NCBI RefSeq assembly: GCF_000003815.2
Contig: NC_049991.1
Location: 3,337,667-3,397,666 of the forward strand
DNA length: 60,000 bases
Source of the DNA: Branchiostoma floridae
Taxonomy: Eukaryota; Chordata; Leptocardii; Amphioxiformes; Branchiostomatidae
Reading direction: 5' to 3'
The position numbers were made by a program, and so were the translations under genes. Positions 1 through 10,496 of this stretch are shown here, piece after piece (position 1 is the first letter of the stretch; the number at the start of each line of letters is the position of its first letter). The notes beneath the pieces were generated by a model. It worked only from the letters and a program-made list of their open reading frames with translations. It searched no databases and was not told the origin of the DNA.

Positions 1-331
1 ATGATTATATAGATGGCATCCATGGGCATCAATTTCCGTCCGTTTAAAATAAAACTATGTTTTAAATCATACTAAGAAGCTGCATATGAGCAAATATTTG
101 CTGTAAAATAAATTAAAACATACATATGCAAAGAAGAAGATGTGAATCGACAAATCTAAAGAATTTATTTCTCAGTATACAATTTTCTGTGTGTTCAGTC
201 ATTTTTTTTTAGATATTGAATTCGAAGGACCCAGAATCGGCCCTCATATTCGTTGTCCCTAACCCTATCCACATCCACATCATTACAATTCATCCAAAAA
301 GTTCTAAAGTTATGCTGACCACAGATGGTCA

Positions 332-332
332 A

Positions 333-363
<31 letters not shown>

Positions 364-384
364 TACACGCACACACATGCACAC
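332..384. repeat. (CA)n microsatellite
   Basis: Nearly pure CA dinucleotide run, interrupted by GCACATAC-type variants toward the right end. It is flanked on the left by a TATGCTGACCACA stretch that recurs in reverse complement beside the TG runs near 23020 and 30800, so this microsatellite belongs to a dispersed repeat family. The open frames through it on both strands are artefacts of the repeat. Confidence 0.95.
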
Positions 385-593
385 TCAAATACAGTCGCGC
401 ATACATAGGCACACACAAACAATACCTACAATGAGTAAAAATAACATTGTCTGATGTTAACTGCAACTTTATAATAGCCAGCATCGGAAATGTATTCTCT
501 CACTCCGAATCTCTTGTAGACAAAGAGGCAATGTTTCAGATGCAGACATTGGTGTTTTTCACTGTTACTTAGCACCACAATTGCACCTCTCAC

Positions 594-738
594 TCACTCA
601 GGTCCGCATGCTCCGGGATGGAGCGTAGCGCCTGCACACACGGATCTCCACATAGGTCTGTTGAGGGCCAGCACCCAGGCGGCGGTGGTAAGGTCGAGGC
701 CGGCAGCCCTCAGGTCGTCCTTCAGTTGTTCTTGCCAG
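594..738 (-). mobile_element. Retroelement ORF 3'-end fragment (LINE-like)
   Basis: Read on the minus strand this stretch is open from about 738 to a TGA at 594-596 and gives a peptide starting WQEQLKDDLRAAGLDLTTAA, then NRPMWRSV. This W..QL..DL.....DL......A..R..WR pattern is what I know from the C-terminal tails of animal non-LTR reverse-transcriptase ORFs. Only the last ~45 codons are present, so it is a truncated remnant. It could instead be a host exon, but no good acceptor or partner exon is visible. Confidence 0.4.
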
Positions 739-1254
739 AATTAATTGCACCCTTTGTGTATAATTCCAGTTTTTCACACCTTGAAGATTGCATACACTTA
801 CAGACTACTCAGCGGAAATTGTTCCCTTTGTCCTGTGAGGAAGTACTTTTAACTGTTCATCATTTGGCCAGTCACATGTGCTTCGGAGCTTAGAAGAAGA
901 AAAAATCGAAAAAATAGTTGCTTTACTTGAAATGCCATAAGTGAAATTAAATTAGATTGAATTAAATAAGAATGATTCAACTGTTGTGTGGCTTAATACT
1001 GATCATTGCTTTGGGGGATTGTGGAATCATCAAAGTATTTGTTTAATTATTCATGAAAGCTCAAATCGGCCTGCATGTCGCTTTTCATTGAGGTAATGGT
1101 TCAAAAAAGCAGGGTCAGACAACGTATAAAACAGAGATACAGTTTACATCATCAAAAGTCGTAATGAGTCTTGTAAGTCTACATATACAATTTTGCATAC
1201 ATGGTACAAAATACATAATAGCGAGATATATGAATCCATGATTCGAGTCCATTT

Positions 1255-1490
1255 ATTTAGGTCATTTCCTTTGCTTTAAGAGCCAGAGTGGGGCTGTGCG
1301 TATGTCTGGTGGTAGGCTGTTCTAGATATTGGGTCCACGGTAGGCGATGGCACTTCTGGAGGTTTCTCGGTGGGGTTTTGGGACAGCGCCAAGTAAGTTG
1401 GTTCCTTGTACTTTGTCTGGTACCGTTGTTCTTATTCTTTGGTCACGGCAGTAGACAAACATTTGGCGCATGAAGGGTTTGAGTGTTCAG
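1255..1490 (-). mobile_element. Decayed LINE reverse-transcriptase tail
   Basis: Minus-strand translation contains SAIAYRGPNI, then an in-frame TAG where the family normally has a tryptophan, then NSLPPDIRTAP and a stop at 1262-1264. The pattern F.YRGPNIWNSLPPDIR is the classic C-terminus of CR1/L2/jockey-type non-LTR retrotransposon ORF2. The internal stop and the lack of any upstream domain show a dead, 5'-truncated copy. The subfamily cannot be fixed from this piece. Confidence 0.65.
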
Positions 1491-1853
1491 AGCTTTGTAG
1501 ACGAGTATGGCGTTATTGCATTAATGTGCTGCCTATGATGTACTCTTTGTATATCAATATATTTTTTATCATTGCTGATGAAACTGGCGCCTACATGACG
1601 CTTTTACCTGCGTTCTTTTTAGTTTCTCGCAACTTTTGGAGACGGTCTCTGACGGCAGATAAAGAGAGCAGATAACGCACAGTCAAAGCAAGTGCACACC
1701 TACTTTTTCCTATTGTCCATTCAACACCACTCCTTGCTTATCGTGTGTGATAAACAAATGATTATGTCCAGTGTTATCAAGAATAGTCTGTTTATCGCAA
1801 TTCGTATTCATAACTACCTAGATGCATTGGGAGGTACAACCAGGGACGTTATT

Positions 1854-1876
1854 TACCTACCTACCTACCTACCTAC
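1854..1876. repeat. (CCTA)n short tandem repeat
   Basis: Six CCTA/TACC tetranucleotide units in a row. Confidence 0.85.
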
Positions 1877-2512
1877 CCAGTGCCTTTGCCTCCAGGCTTG
1901 TCTTTCCCTAGCCAGGGTTAACCTCTCCTGTAGGCTGAGGGACGTCCAGTCAGCGATATGTTATCCTGCCAAGCTTTGCGTTGTCGTCCACGACGCCGCC
2001 CTCCCTCTACCGTGCCCTTTAGAATCGTTACATACGACGCCAAATAACGTCCTTGGTACAACCAAAGACTTACAATTATTTAGATGCAAAGTAAGGGCCA
2101 GTTTTTCTGATTTCGTTAAAAGTATTAGAGCCACACCCATTTTGCAGTAAAAAAAAATGCACAATTTACTAGTCAGAAAAAAATGTAAAAAAAATGCCGA
2201 TATGGGTTTGGCATCAGAGCTGTCTTCATTGTTGTGCCGAAAATTTGTGCTAAGAACCTAAAAGAATTGATTGAATTCGAAGATTTTTTTTTTCAATTCC
2301 TCACTTCACCCTTCTTTTTCTCGCCACTTACCTTCTAATTTGCATAAAACGAATGCCTGGAAAGTAATGACTCCAATGATTTGTAATTTGGAGGATATTG
2401 ATAAAAGACTTCATACTATAAAGTTGTGCCTCAAAATTTGAGTTGTGCTTATTATTTCTGGGTTAGGCCGAGAACATATTGATCACCCCTCGTATATTCT
2501 AGCATTATGGAC

Positions 2513-2723
2513 TACTGTAAATGCATTTAAGTTCGCGGGGATTTGATTTCGCGGTAGCGGGAAAATGGACTTTTCGTGGTGGTTTTCCTTTCGCGGTAGC
2601 ACCATGCACTGTAGTCTGTTACTGCCATGAAAAAATGTTCGCGGTGGTTTTAAATTCGCGGTGAAGCGGCCGCCGCGAAACCGCGAACATTAAACTACCG
2701 CAAAAGTTTGTGCATTTACAGTA
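2513..2723. mobile_element. MITE with TACTGTAAATGCA inverted ends
   Basis: The left end TACTGTAAATGCATTTAAG is matched in reverse complement by TGCATTTACAGTA at 2711-2723. The interior is made of TTCGCGGT/ACCGCGAA motifs arranged as a second palindrome, giving a long hairpin. TA at both ends is compatible with a TA target. It has no coding capacity. A related but diverged copy lies at 28792-28983. Confidence 0.8.
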
Positions 2724-5133
2724 TGATGGTGAAGACGCATAAATCAACAAAGCACGACCTGAACATAGACCCGATCTTTGACCATCGATCGGAAACATGG
2801 AATATTTATCAAAAATGCTATCTGTCCAGGGGGATGATATGATTTGATCAATGACAGTTGATCACACCAGCACTGCCAAAATCGGCTGTTCCGTCCGTCT
2901 GTAGTACCCTTGCCAGTTGCTAGTAGGCGCTCATGCTGAAGGCTTAATACACGCCTGTGTTTCATTTCTGTACAGTATGTAACTATAGCGCTATCGTCAG
3001 TTTTCACTCCATTTTCTCCCTGCTAAATAAATCCCATGGAACTTCAATACATTTACTGTATGCTGCTTCCAGTTTATGCTCTCGTAATTTCAGGATTTGA
3101 GTAAAATCATCAATTGATACAAATCCAGTCGATATTCAGTAATTGCGGGCATATTTTACATATCTACAGTTACCGTTAGGACTTACTCATTCAATATTAC
3201 TGTTTGATATGTCTTTGTGAAGAAATACAATGACAAAATACAATGAAATAGTTGCTTAAAACATTGTAACCGTAAAAAAAAATCCATCCCCTACTAACCC
3301 CAATTGTTTCATAAAAGATAATACACAATAGATACCAGGCACGATATCTAGGTTTCTTTATTTGGCCTCCTATGTTTAATTTTCGACTGACTAAGAGTCA
3401 TTGGCGACTCTACACATTCGGTTATCAAGCCTACCAAAAATCCAGTCTATTGACACTATTTGGATGTTCAGGTTTTAATAATTTTTTTCGCTTAACCTTT
3501 GACCTTCCCCAGCGGAGGAGCCATGTTTTCTTTTGTCCAGTGACTGATGGTCGGGAAATCCCTCAATTTTCTCCTTTTTTCGTGATACTTGATATTTCTA
3601 GAAAGGTAAGGAGTAATGCGAAGTATTTATGCATCATTATGTAAAAACAATTTGCGAGTATTTGCATGTAACGTTAACTTAAGCGGTTTAATTCGGAGAG
3701 TATACGTACAAAGCTGTGATTTATACCAATAATCATTTACTAAGTAGTACTACTACTGCAAGGAGCTTTTCAAGCTCATTGGTACTAGCTAGTGTAACTT
3801 TACATAAAGATTAACGGTGCCAAAAAAAGCCTTTTTGATTTGTCATTGCTGGTAAAACAAACAATTTAGAAAGATAGAATTCCAAAGCAGATGTAGGCTG
3901 AATATGGGCCTCTTTTCGGAGTCCGACTCGGACTCTTAGCCTGGAAATAAATAACCTGGTACTATCGGGAGCACACCGCTATCTCTACGGTGCTGGGAGT
4001 GGGGCCTGCTCGTCCAGTCCATTTAATAGCGCACGCCGGTGATTTTTTACGGGGTTGGTTGCGGCGAAAAGATAAAAGGCCAACTGAAAAGACAGGCAAA
4101 TGCTAACAGCACTATCATATATTATGTTGTTGTAAATGTCCTTGCTTTACGTCTATTTCTTCGCTAGACGTGGACTCCATATAGCATAGTGGGTGTTTTG
4201 GGTGTAACACCCCAAAGCAACAAGAGGACAACTGTGACCTGGCTATTTGGAGTCTACCATCAGGGGTTTATAGAAAAGGCTGGGCCAAGCAGGGTAGCAG
4301 GATACTATTAAAGGAGCCTCTGTATGCTCTTTTACGTAAGGCGTAGGCAGCCTATTTTTATTTCCCGTAATTCGTAGGGGAAACTATTTTATCTACGTAA
4401 TTCATAATGAGCGTAATTGCCTTCCTTGATTTAGCGTAATGCGTATGGGGTCTTCTGAATTCAGTGTAAATTGTGGTTGGGACCCCCCATGCAGACCCTC
4501 TTAAAGTAGGCTACCAAGGGTCGCCTAAGTTATTACGCATTAATGTAACTATTGCCTACTAGTACACATGTATGTATGATGTACCATATTTAAAAGCTTG
4601 AAAGGGGTGTGGCAGTAGAAATACTAGAATGAAAATATGGGCTGTGCCAACAAAATGAATATGAAAGGTGGTTGAAGAGGTTGGATTTTACAATTTTATG
4701 ATAGGGGTTGTTAAAACATGGATTTGAATTTTTTTTACAACGGGTCAAGAGAGACTGTTTTTTTTTTCTAAAGCAAGGCCACACCAATTTAAGTTCTTGG
4801 TTCATGGATTTGCTTGCTCCTATTTTTTGGAAATAAAAATTAAAATTACCACTCAGCAAGTTTTCACCATTAGTGAAACCATTCACCAACTTTCTGGTGT
4901 AGCAAATTGGCCTATATATTTTAAGCTCCTTAAAATGTGGGTATTATTATTGCAGTTATATTTTTCATTCATGAAGAATGGGACAAACATAAAAACTGAC
5001 ACTACTCTTGTAATTTTCAACAAACAGGTGCTGTTACTGCACAGTTATAGTGTTTTTGTACTTTTTTCAAACTGAAAACTTTTTATTCTTCATGTTTTGG
5101 ATTAGCCCTTACCTTTACCCCAACCATTTTACA

Positions 5134-5549
5134 NNNNNNNNNNNNNNNNNNNNNNNNNNNNNNNNNNNNNNNNNNNNNNNNNNNNNNNNNNNNNNNNNNN
5201 NNNNNNNNNNNNNNNNNNNNNNNNNNNNNNNNNNNNNNNNNNNNNNNNNNNNNNNNNNNNNNNNNNNNNNNNNNNNNNNNNNNNNNNNNNNNNNNNNNNN
5301 NNNNNNNNNNNNNNNNNNNNNNNNNNNNNNNNNNNNNNNNNNNNNNNNNNNNNNNNNNNNNNNNNNNNNNNNNNNNNNNNNNNNNNNNNNNNNNNNNNNN
5401 NNNNNNNNNNNNNNNNNNNNNNNNNNNNNNNNNNNNNNNNNNNNNNNNNNNNNNNNNNNNNNNNNNNNNNNNNNNNNNNNNNNNNNNNNNNNNNNNNNNN
5501 NNNNNNNNNNNNNNNNNNNNNNNNNNNNNNNNNNNNNNNNNNNNNNNNN
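5134..5549. other. Assembly gap (416 N)
   Basis: Run of N. It lies just upstream of the zinc-finger exons, so 5' exons of that gene may be hidden here. Open frames reported through the gap are meaningless. Confidence 1.
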
Positions 5550-5790
5550 TATTGTAATTGTCATTGTCAGCTGCACATTCCCTATTATTCTTTAAGTATC
5601 TAACGTTACATGTATTAATATGGGTAAGATCATGTTCAAGCCTCAGTTGGTGATGATTATGCAATGAACTTTATTGTAATTGTCATTGTCATTACATGTT
5701 GCACGGTGTATTACATCAAGCTTTTTGTGTACTAGCAGTGATTGTAAAAGATACACAATTTAGCCTCTGGCTGCACGGTATTTTCTGACT

Positions 5791-6019
5791 AAAGTTTCAC
5801 AGTTTCATTACTAGTACTGTTTCACGATGCTGGTGTGTGAGCTGTCAGTGAGGTAACGCTGGCCATGCTGCCCAGGCTGTATGTGGAGGAGCTGGTCCTG
5901 AATAAAGTTTCACAGTTTCATTGCTGTTACAGGCTGGCCAGGATGCTGGTGTGAGGGCTGTCAGTGAGGTAACGCTGGCCATGCTGCCCAGGCTGTATGT
6001 GGAGGAGCTGGTCCTGAAT
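5791..6019 (+). pseudogene. Two tandem broken copies of the zinc-finger gene's upstream exon
   Basis: Units at 5791-5903 and 5904-6019 (113 and 116 bp) repeat the acceptor region plus first ~25 codons of the exon at 6049. Each carries AAAGTTTCACAGTTTCATT, then a GATGCTGGTGTG block, then CCCAGGCTGTATGTGGAGGA, and each stops at GTCCTGAAT before the next unit begins. In the exon's reading frame the second copy hits TGA after LARMLV, so it cannot replace the real exon in frame. The first copy has also lost a clean acceptor. This is local tandem duplication of an exon edge. Confidence 0.8.
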
Positions 6020-6048
6020 AAAGTTTCACAGTTTCATTGCTGTTTCAG

Positions 6049-6256
6049 GCTGGCCACGATGCTGGTGTGCGGGCTGTCCCGAGAGGTGACGCTGGCCGTG
6101 CTGCCCAGGCTGTATGTGGAGGAGCTGGTCCTGGAGCTGGGCAGGAGAAACATCCACCCACTCACGGACTCCAGCAGCAGGGAGGACCTCATCAGCCTGC
6201 TGTGTGATGTCATGATAGAAGAGTACAGCAGGGGAAGGAAGGCTGCCTGTACTAAT
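6049..6256 (+). CDS. Zinc-finger protein, upstream exon (SAP-like helical segment)
   Basis: The acceptor is TGCTGTTTCAG, ending at 6048, and the exon begins with one base of a split codon. It then encodes 69 residues: LATMLVCGLSREVTLAVLPR, followed by YVEELVLELGRRNIHP and REDLISLLCDVMIEEY. The LxxELxxRxI..(loop)..REDLISLL pattern resembles a SAP-type helix-turn-helix, which would suit a DNA-binding protein, but this is inference. The donor AAT|GTATGC at 6257 is weak. Using it keeps phase 0, and the 6520 acceptor then continues the frame without a stop, which is the main reason for accepting this junction. The exon upstream of 6049 is missing; it may be in the gap at 5134-5549 or beyond the window. 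Two defective copies of this exon lie immediately upstream. Confidence 0.65.
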
Positions 6257-6519
6257 GTATGCAGATTTAGATTCAGATTCAGCTTTCTTGAACTAGGTGA
6301 ACTAAATTTTTTGACACAAATATTGGACTTAACCAAATTTTCTACTGAACAGCTCCATGGTAGTACTAACAATCACTACTGACTGTATTTAGAATGAACT
6401 TCACTTGCCATTAGTCATTACATTACTGGGGATACAAAGGATCTATACAATGCTCTACAACAGTCTTACAACTTGAAAATAAGAGTTCATGTCTTTTGGT
6501 TTGTACTCTTTTCATACAG

Positions 6520-8118
6520 AGAGTACAACAACAACAACACAGTACAACAACGGCTCTACAGAGAAAACACAGTACACCAACAGCTACAAGACAGGCATCA
6601 GGGCACGAGAGCAGGAACACTACACCATCACCAGCTACCAGCACCAAGACAACTACAAGTATGGAGAGGCAAAGGAGACCAAGCGGTCAGACAAATGGGA
6701 GTTTGGGCAAGCAGGTGAGTTCGAGTGTACCTGTGCGGGAGACACAGCGCACTGAATACATAGGTGACGTGATAGTTGTTGAAGATGACGAACCCGAACT
6801 TGGACACGGAATGCAAGAAGCTCAAAGCACGGAGGTACCAAGTATGTCAGTGCGCACACGTCAACATTCCAAACTGCAGCCAAGCCCTGTGCTCACGCAT
6901 CAACATTCCAGACCGCAGCCAAGCCCTGTCCAAAGAGGTAGACATACTAGTAGTAATAGCACGGAACCACCAGCATGTAACACTCCTGATGCTTGCTCTA
7001 GCACGGGCATACAGAGAGTGCTATCGCCAGAAGAGAACAATGTTCGACCGTATAATCAATTGCAGAGGACCAGTGGAAAGGAGGCATCACCCAAAGAACC
7101 CGCCAGTAGAGATGCGAATGCAACAATACCTGAGATTCAAGAAGTCGAACAAAGATCAAACAGTCAGCCGGATTCCAGTCTAAACGTTGGAAGCACAACT
7201 ACCCAAGGGGGTGGACCCGGAACCGAAAGTTTGACGAATGTGGAAATGAACAACCATACTGAAACAACTGTCCAGGAAACATCTGTGCTAGAAGCAGCTG
7301 TACCAGAAGTAATTATGAACATATCAAACAACCTCACAGAGGATTCAAGTCAAAATAATGGGCACAACAATACCACAGGTGCAGTCAGAACTGTAGACAG
7401 TTTGGCCGTGTATAGCCAGGAGTTCTTCAACTCAGGTTCTGCAAGACCACCAGGTTTCTTGCAGACGATGCCGAGTATTTCTCCCTCCCAGTCTGAGCCA
7501 GTTTTCCAGACTTCCAATGCAGAGGGGTCGATATCGTGCCCAGTCCTTTTAGAGGCACTCGGAATGGAAGGGTCTTCGTCAAACGACTCCCTGCTAGGAG
7601 CCCAGCAGCCTACCTGTACGGTGACAACGTCAGAAGAAGCGATGGCCATCTGGCAGGATTTATCCAAAAGGAGTCAAACTACAGAGTCCGACGGCTCTAC
7701 TACACAGTCGAAACGCGGGAAGAAGAGAAAAGCATACGAAAGCAGCCGGCACGTTTGCCAAGAGTGTGGCTACAAGGCACCCAGTAACTGTGCCCTGGTC
7801 ATTCACATGAGAAAACACACTGGAGAGAAACCGTACGGTTGCGACTTGTGCGGCTATAGGACGGCCTACAAGACGTCAATGGTGGCCCACACAATGAAAC
7901 ATAAAGGGGACAAGCCCTACATGTGTGGGGAATGTGGGTACCGATGCGTTCAGAAGGGACACCTGACGGAACACATGAAGATCCACATAAATGCAGGAGA
8001 GAAGTACTTCCATTGTGGGTACAACTGTGGGTACAAAACTACTGAAGAGCACTATCTGGAGATCCACACATGTAAAAACAAACCATCTCAGGATACAGAA
8101 ACAACTGTACAAGAGTAA
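6520..8118 (+). CDS. C2H2 zinc-finger protein, 3' terminal exon
   Basis: The acceptor TTTTCATACAG ends at 6519; the exon is open for 532 codons to TAA at 8116-8118. The first ~400 residues are a low-complexity Ser/Thr/Gln/Pro-rich region, starting RVQQQQHSTTT, with an acidic patch VVEDDEPEL and a short internal duplication around QHSKLQPSPV. A basic stretch (SKRGKKRKAYE) precedes the fingers and could be a nuclear signal. Three canonical C-x2-C-x12-H-x3-H fingers follow at nt 7756-7818, 7840-7902 and 7924-7986, all with a CGY knuckle; a TGEKPY linker joins the first two. A fourth, irregular finger lies at about 8014-8073 (C-x3-C). The family binds DNA as a nuclear transcription factor; the target is unknown. 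An alternative donor at 6715 is a perfect AG|GTGAGT (see findings). The true start codon is not in the visible exons. Confidence 0.85.
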   Translation, partial: RVQQQQHSTTTALQRKHSTPTATRQASGHESRNTTPSPATSTKTTTSMERQRRPSGQTNGSLGKQVSSSVPVRETQRTEYIGDVIVVEDDEPELGHGMQEAQSTEVPSMSVRTRQHSKLQPSPVLTHQHSRPQPSPVQRGRHTSSNSTEPPACNTPDACSSTGIQRVLSPEENNVRPYNQLQRTSGKEASPKEPASRDANATIPEIQEVEQRSNSQPDSSLNVGSTTTQGGGPGTESLTNVEMNNHTETTVQETSVLEAAVPEVIMNISNNLTEDSSQNNGHNNTTGAVRTVDSLAVYSQEFFNSGSARPPGFLQTMPSISPSQSEPVFQTSNAEGSISCPVLLEALGMEGSSSNDSLLGAQQPTCTVTTSEEAMAIWQDLSKRSQTTESDGSTTQSKRGKKRKAYESSRHVCQECGYKAPSNCALVIHMRKHTGEKPYGCDLCGYRTAYKTSMVAHTMKHKGDKPYMCGECGYRCVQKGHLTEHMKIHINAGEKYFHCGYNCGYKTTEEHYLEIHTCKNKPSQDTETTVQE

Positions 8119-9570
8119 GGATTAGATACAGGTCTAGTGTAAATAGCCAAAAAAGGACTAGAAAAAGCATGGATGGCTCAGGTACATAACTTTCATGTAA
8201 TTATATTCTCCAAGCAGAGGTTTTGTCAAGGCAAGCAGGGGCTGGGCTAGTAGTGGCTGTGATTTCTTTTGTCTGTTGCCTCTGCTATTGACTCTTAAGC
8301 CAAGGGCACAACCCGCCCTACCTTTTTGTCTACGTTTTTTTGGGAAGCCATGGCCACCACGTTTTTCTGAAAACATGGGGAAGGACTGGGCCGGGCACAT
8401 GGCAAGAACATGGAGGAAGTATGTCTCAACGGTGCCACTCACACGGTTGCATTTTTTGCACATAGACAGCACGCACGTACAGCGGGTTGTGCCCTTGGCT
8501 TTAGTGGCAGACTTTGTACTTACTTGCAAAATGGCCGTAATGTGTCAGATTAGACTGAAAGAATTGAAGACTTTTGTGGCAGAGGTGGGGCCAGGCAAGC
8601 AAAAAATAACACAGCCACTACTTGCTCATCCAGTACATGTAGAGAACTAGAAAAACAGCAAGCCAGTTTAGTAGCCCCTTCTACGTATTACCTCATTTTG
8701 TGACGCAGACTCATGTCCATAACATATGTATAATACTGGTGCATGGAAACATAAAGGGGCACCTCATATATTATTTAGTACTTCTCAAAGAGATGTTGAC
8801 AGGGAATAAGACAGTTCTAAAATGATCAGACTATCAGTAAATATGTTTGCATACACTTCATACAGTCATATTAGCTTATGTTTGTTATGGTATGCTTAGG
8901 GTCTTTTATGTAGACATGTAGGTATAGTAATAGTATATAAGCAAGTGGATAGCAGCAGCACATGAAAACTATTATATTTACCTTACAGTTACAGAAGTGG
9001 CATATCTCTTTTTCCAAAATTTATGATTTTTATGATAACATAACTAATCAATAGAATATAGATGTTTAGTTTATAAAAGAAAGTAATGAAAATAAATATA
9101 TATTTTAATATATTATACTAGTAGTTCCAAAGTTTAGTTTGTAGTATAGCAGTTATACTAAACAGGAACCACTGAAGGTTTGGACTAGTTTTTATAGTCT
9201 AAACAGTTGACTGAGTTATACAACTTTATTTTTTAGGTGTTTTGTTTCTTGTGCCAGGAAGTTAGATATATTTTCCTCTATGAAAAAGTTTTACTAACAA
9301 CTAGATATTTTAGTTTTGTTATGTAAATTCTATAAATATAAAATGTTGAACAACAACTAGAACAAGAACTAACTTATGACATCTTGTTTTATTTTTGTTT
9401 ACCATGTCGCATCTGTTTGTGTCTCACGTGGAAATATACATGTTGATATACATATACAGCGATTTGTGAGGCTTCCATTATTGTCATATGGTGTAGACCT
9501 GTAGAGCCTGTCGACATGTCTCCGGTCCGTAGTCCACTGATGGCAGTGACACTTTGTGAATAAATCGCTA
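8119..9570 (+). other. Probable 3' UTR / intergenic, no further gene
   Basis: AT-rich DNA with only short shadow frames follows the zinc-finger stop. Candidate polyadenylation signals AATAAA occur at 9091-9096 and 9559-9564. Without transcripts the true 3' end cannot be chosen. Confidence 0.35.
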
Positions 9571-10496
9571 GAGGCCGCTACGTACTGGTCTCCATCAGGA
9601 CATACCAGTCATCATTTCCAGAGCCTGGAACGGTAAACTCAGTCCTGGGTTTTTAATTTATATGCGTAAGTCAAGATATAGTTTTGACGGTAAACAATGC
9701 CAAAGTATCATCGCACGATGCAGCATTTCTCCCTCGGCAACAGGTGCCGCTACGCCCGCCGAACACTGGGTAGATCTGTCGGTACGTCATGTAGGGCCTT
9801 TGGCCTGTATACCACACAGCATACTTTTTACAGTAATTGTTTTAACATTGAACAGACGTAAATGAAATACTTGTCACCGCGCTGAGCAAGCTTATAGGGC
9901 TGGCTTCCAGACTAGCTTTAGTTCACGGTCTTGCAGCGACCTCTTGTGTTCACTATGCAAAATTCAGACATTTTTTGACGTGGAAAATGCACTCCATGTG
10001 CATATGATCCCGTGTTGATTGGCTAACAACCTTACCTACCGCAAATATGATTGGACAAAAATGTCCAATCGCAGGTAAAATATGATTGACGGGGTAAAAC
10101 CATTGGTCAGTATATAATTCGATTTTCCGATGCATTATCATACTGAACAAACACAGGCGAGAGAACATAGTCTTTCCACCCAAAATAACTGTAATAATAA
10201 CTTTGTCCACAAGGGGTCGCTCCAGTACTATTACGCTATTGCACGGCCGCCAGGTATCAGATGAAACAAGAAAGCGATAAGAGGAAACTAATTAATTGGG
10301 GCGTAGCGATATCGTGGGCATCTGAATCCTTTTCAAAGACATCTCCGTTGTCCTACAAATTTAATTTAAAAATGAGTTAAAGATAACCGACTGTTGAATC
10401 ATACACAGCCGGCTGTCTTGCTAAAGGCAATGCTGCCCTTGGTGCTGAATAGTATTCTCCCACGCAATTACGTACTATTAACAAATGCTGTACTAT

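Noticed and set aside
1692-2150. 152-codon + strand frame
   Set aside because: No domain, it crosses a CCTA repeat, and no splice context; codon use and composition look random.
10000-10130. Several CCAAT/ATTGG motifs resembling a promoter cluster
   Set aside because: No adjacent coding exon on either strand and no conserved spacing; motif frequency is not convincing.
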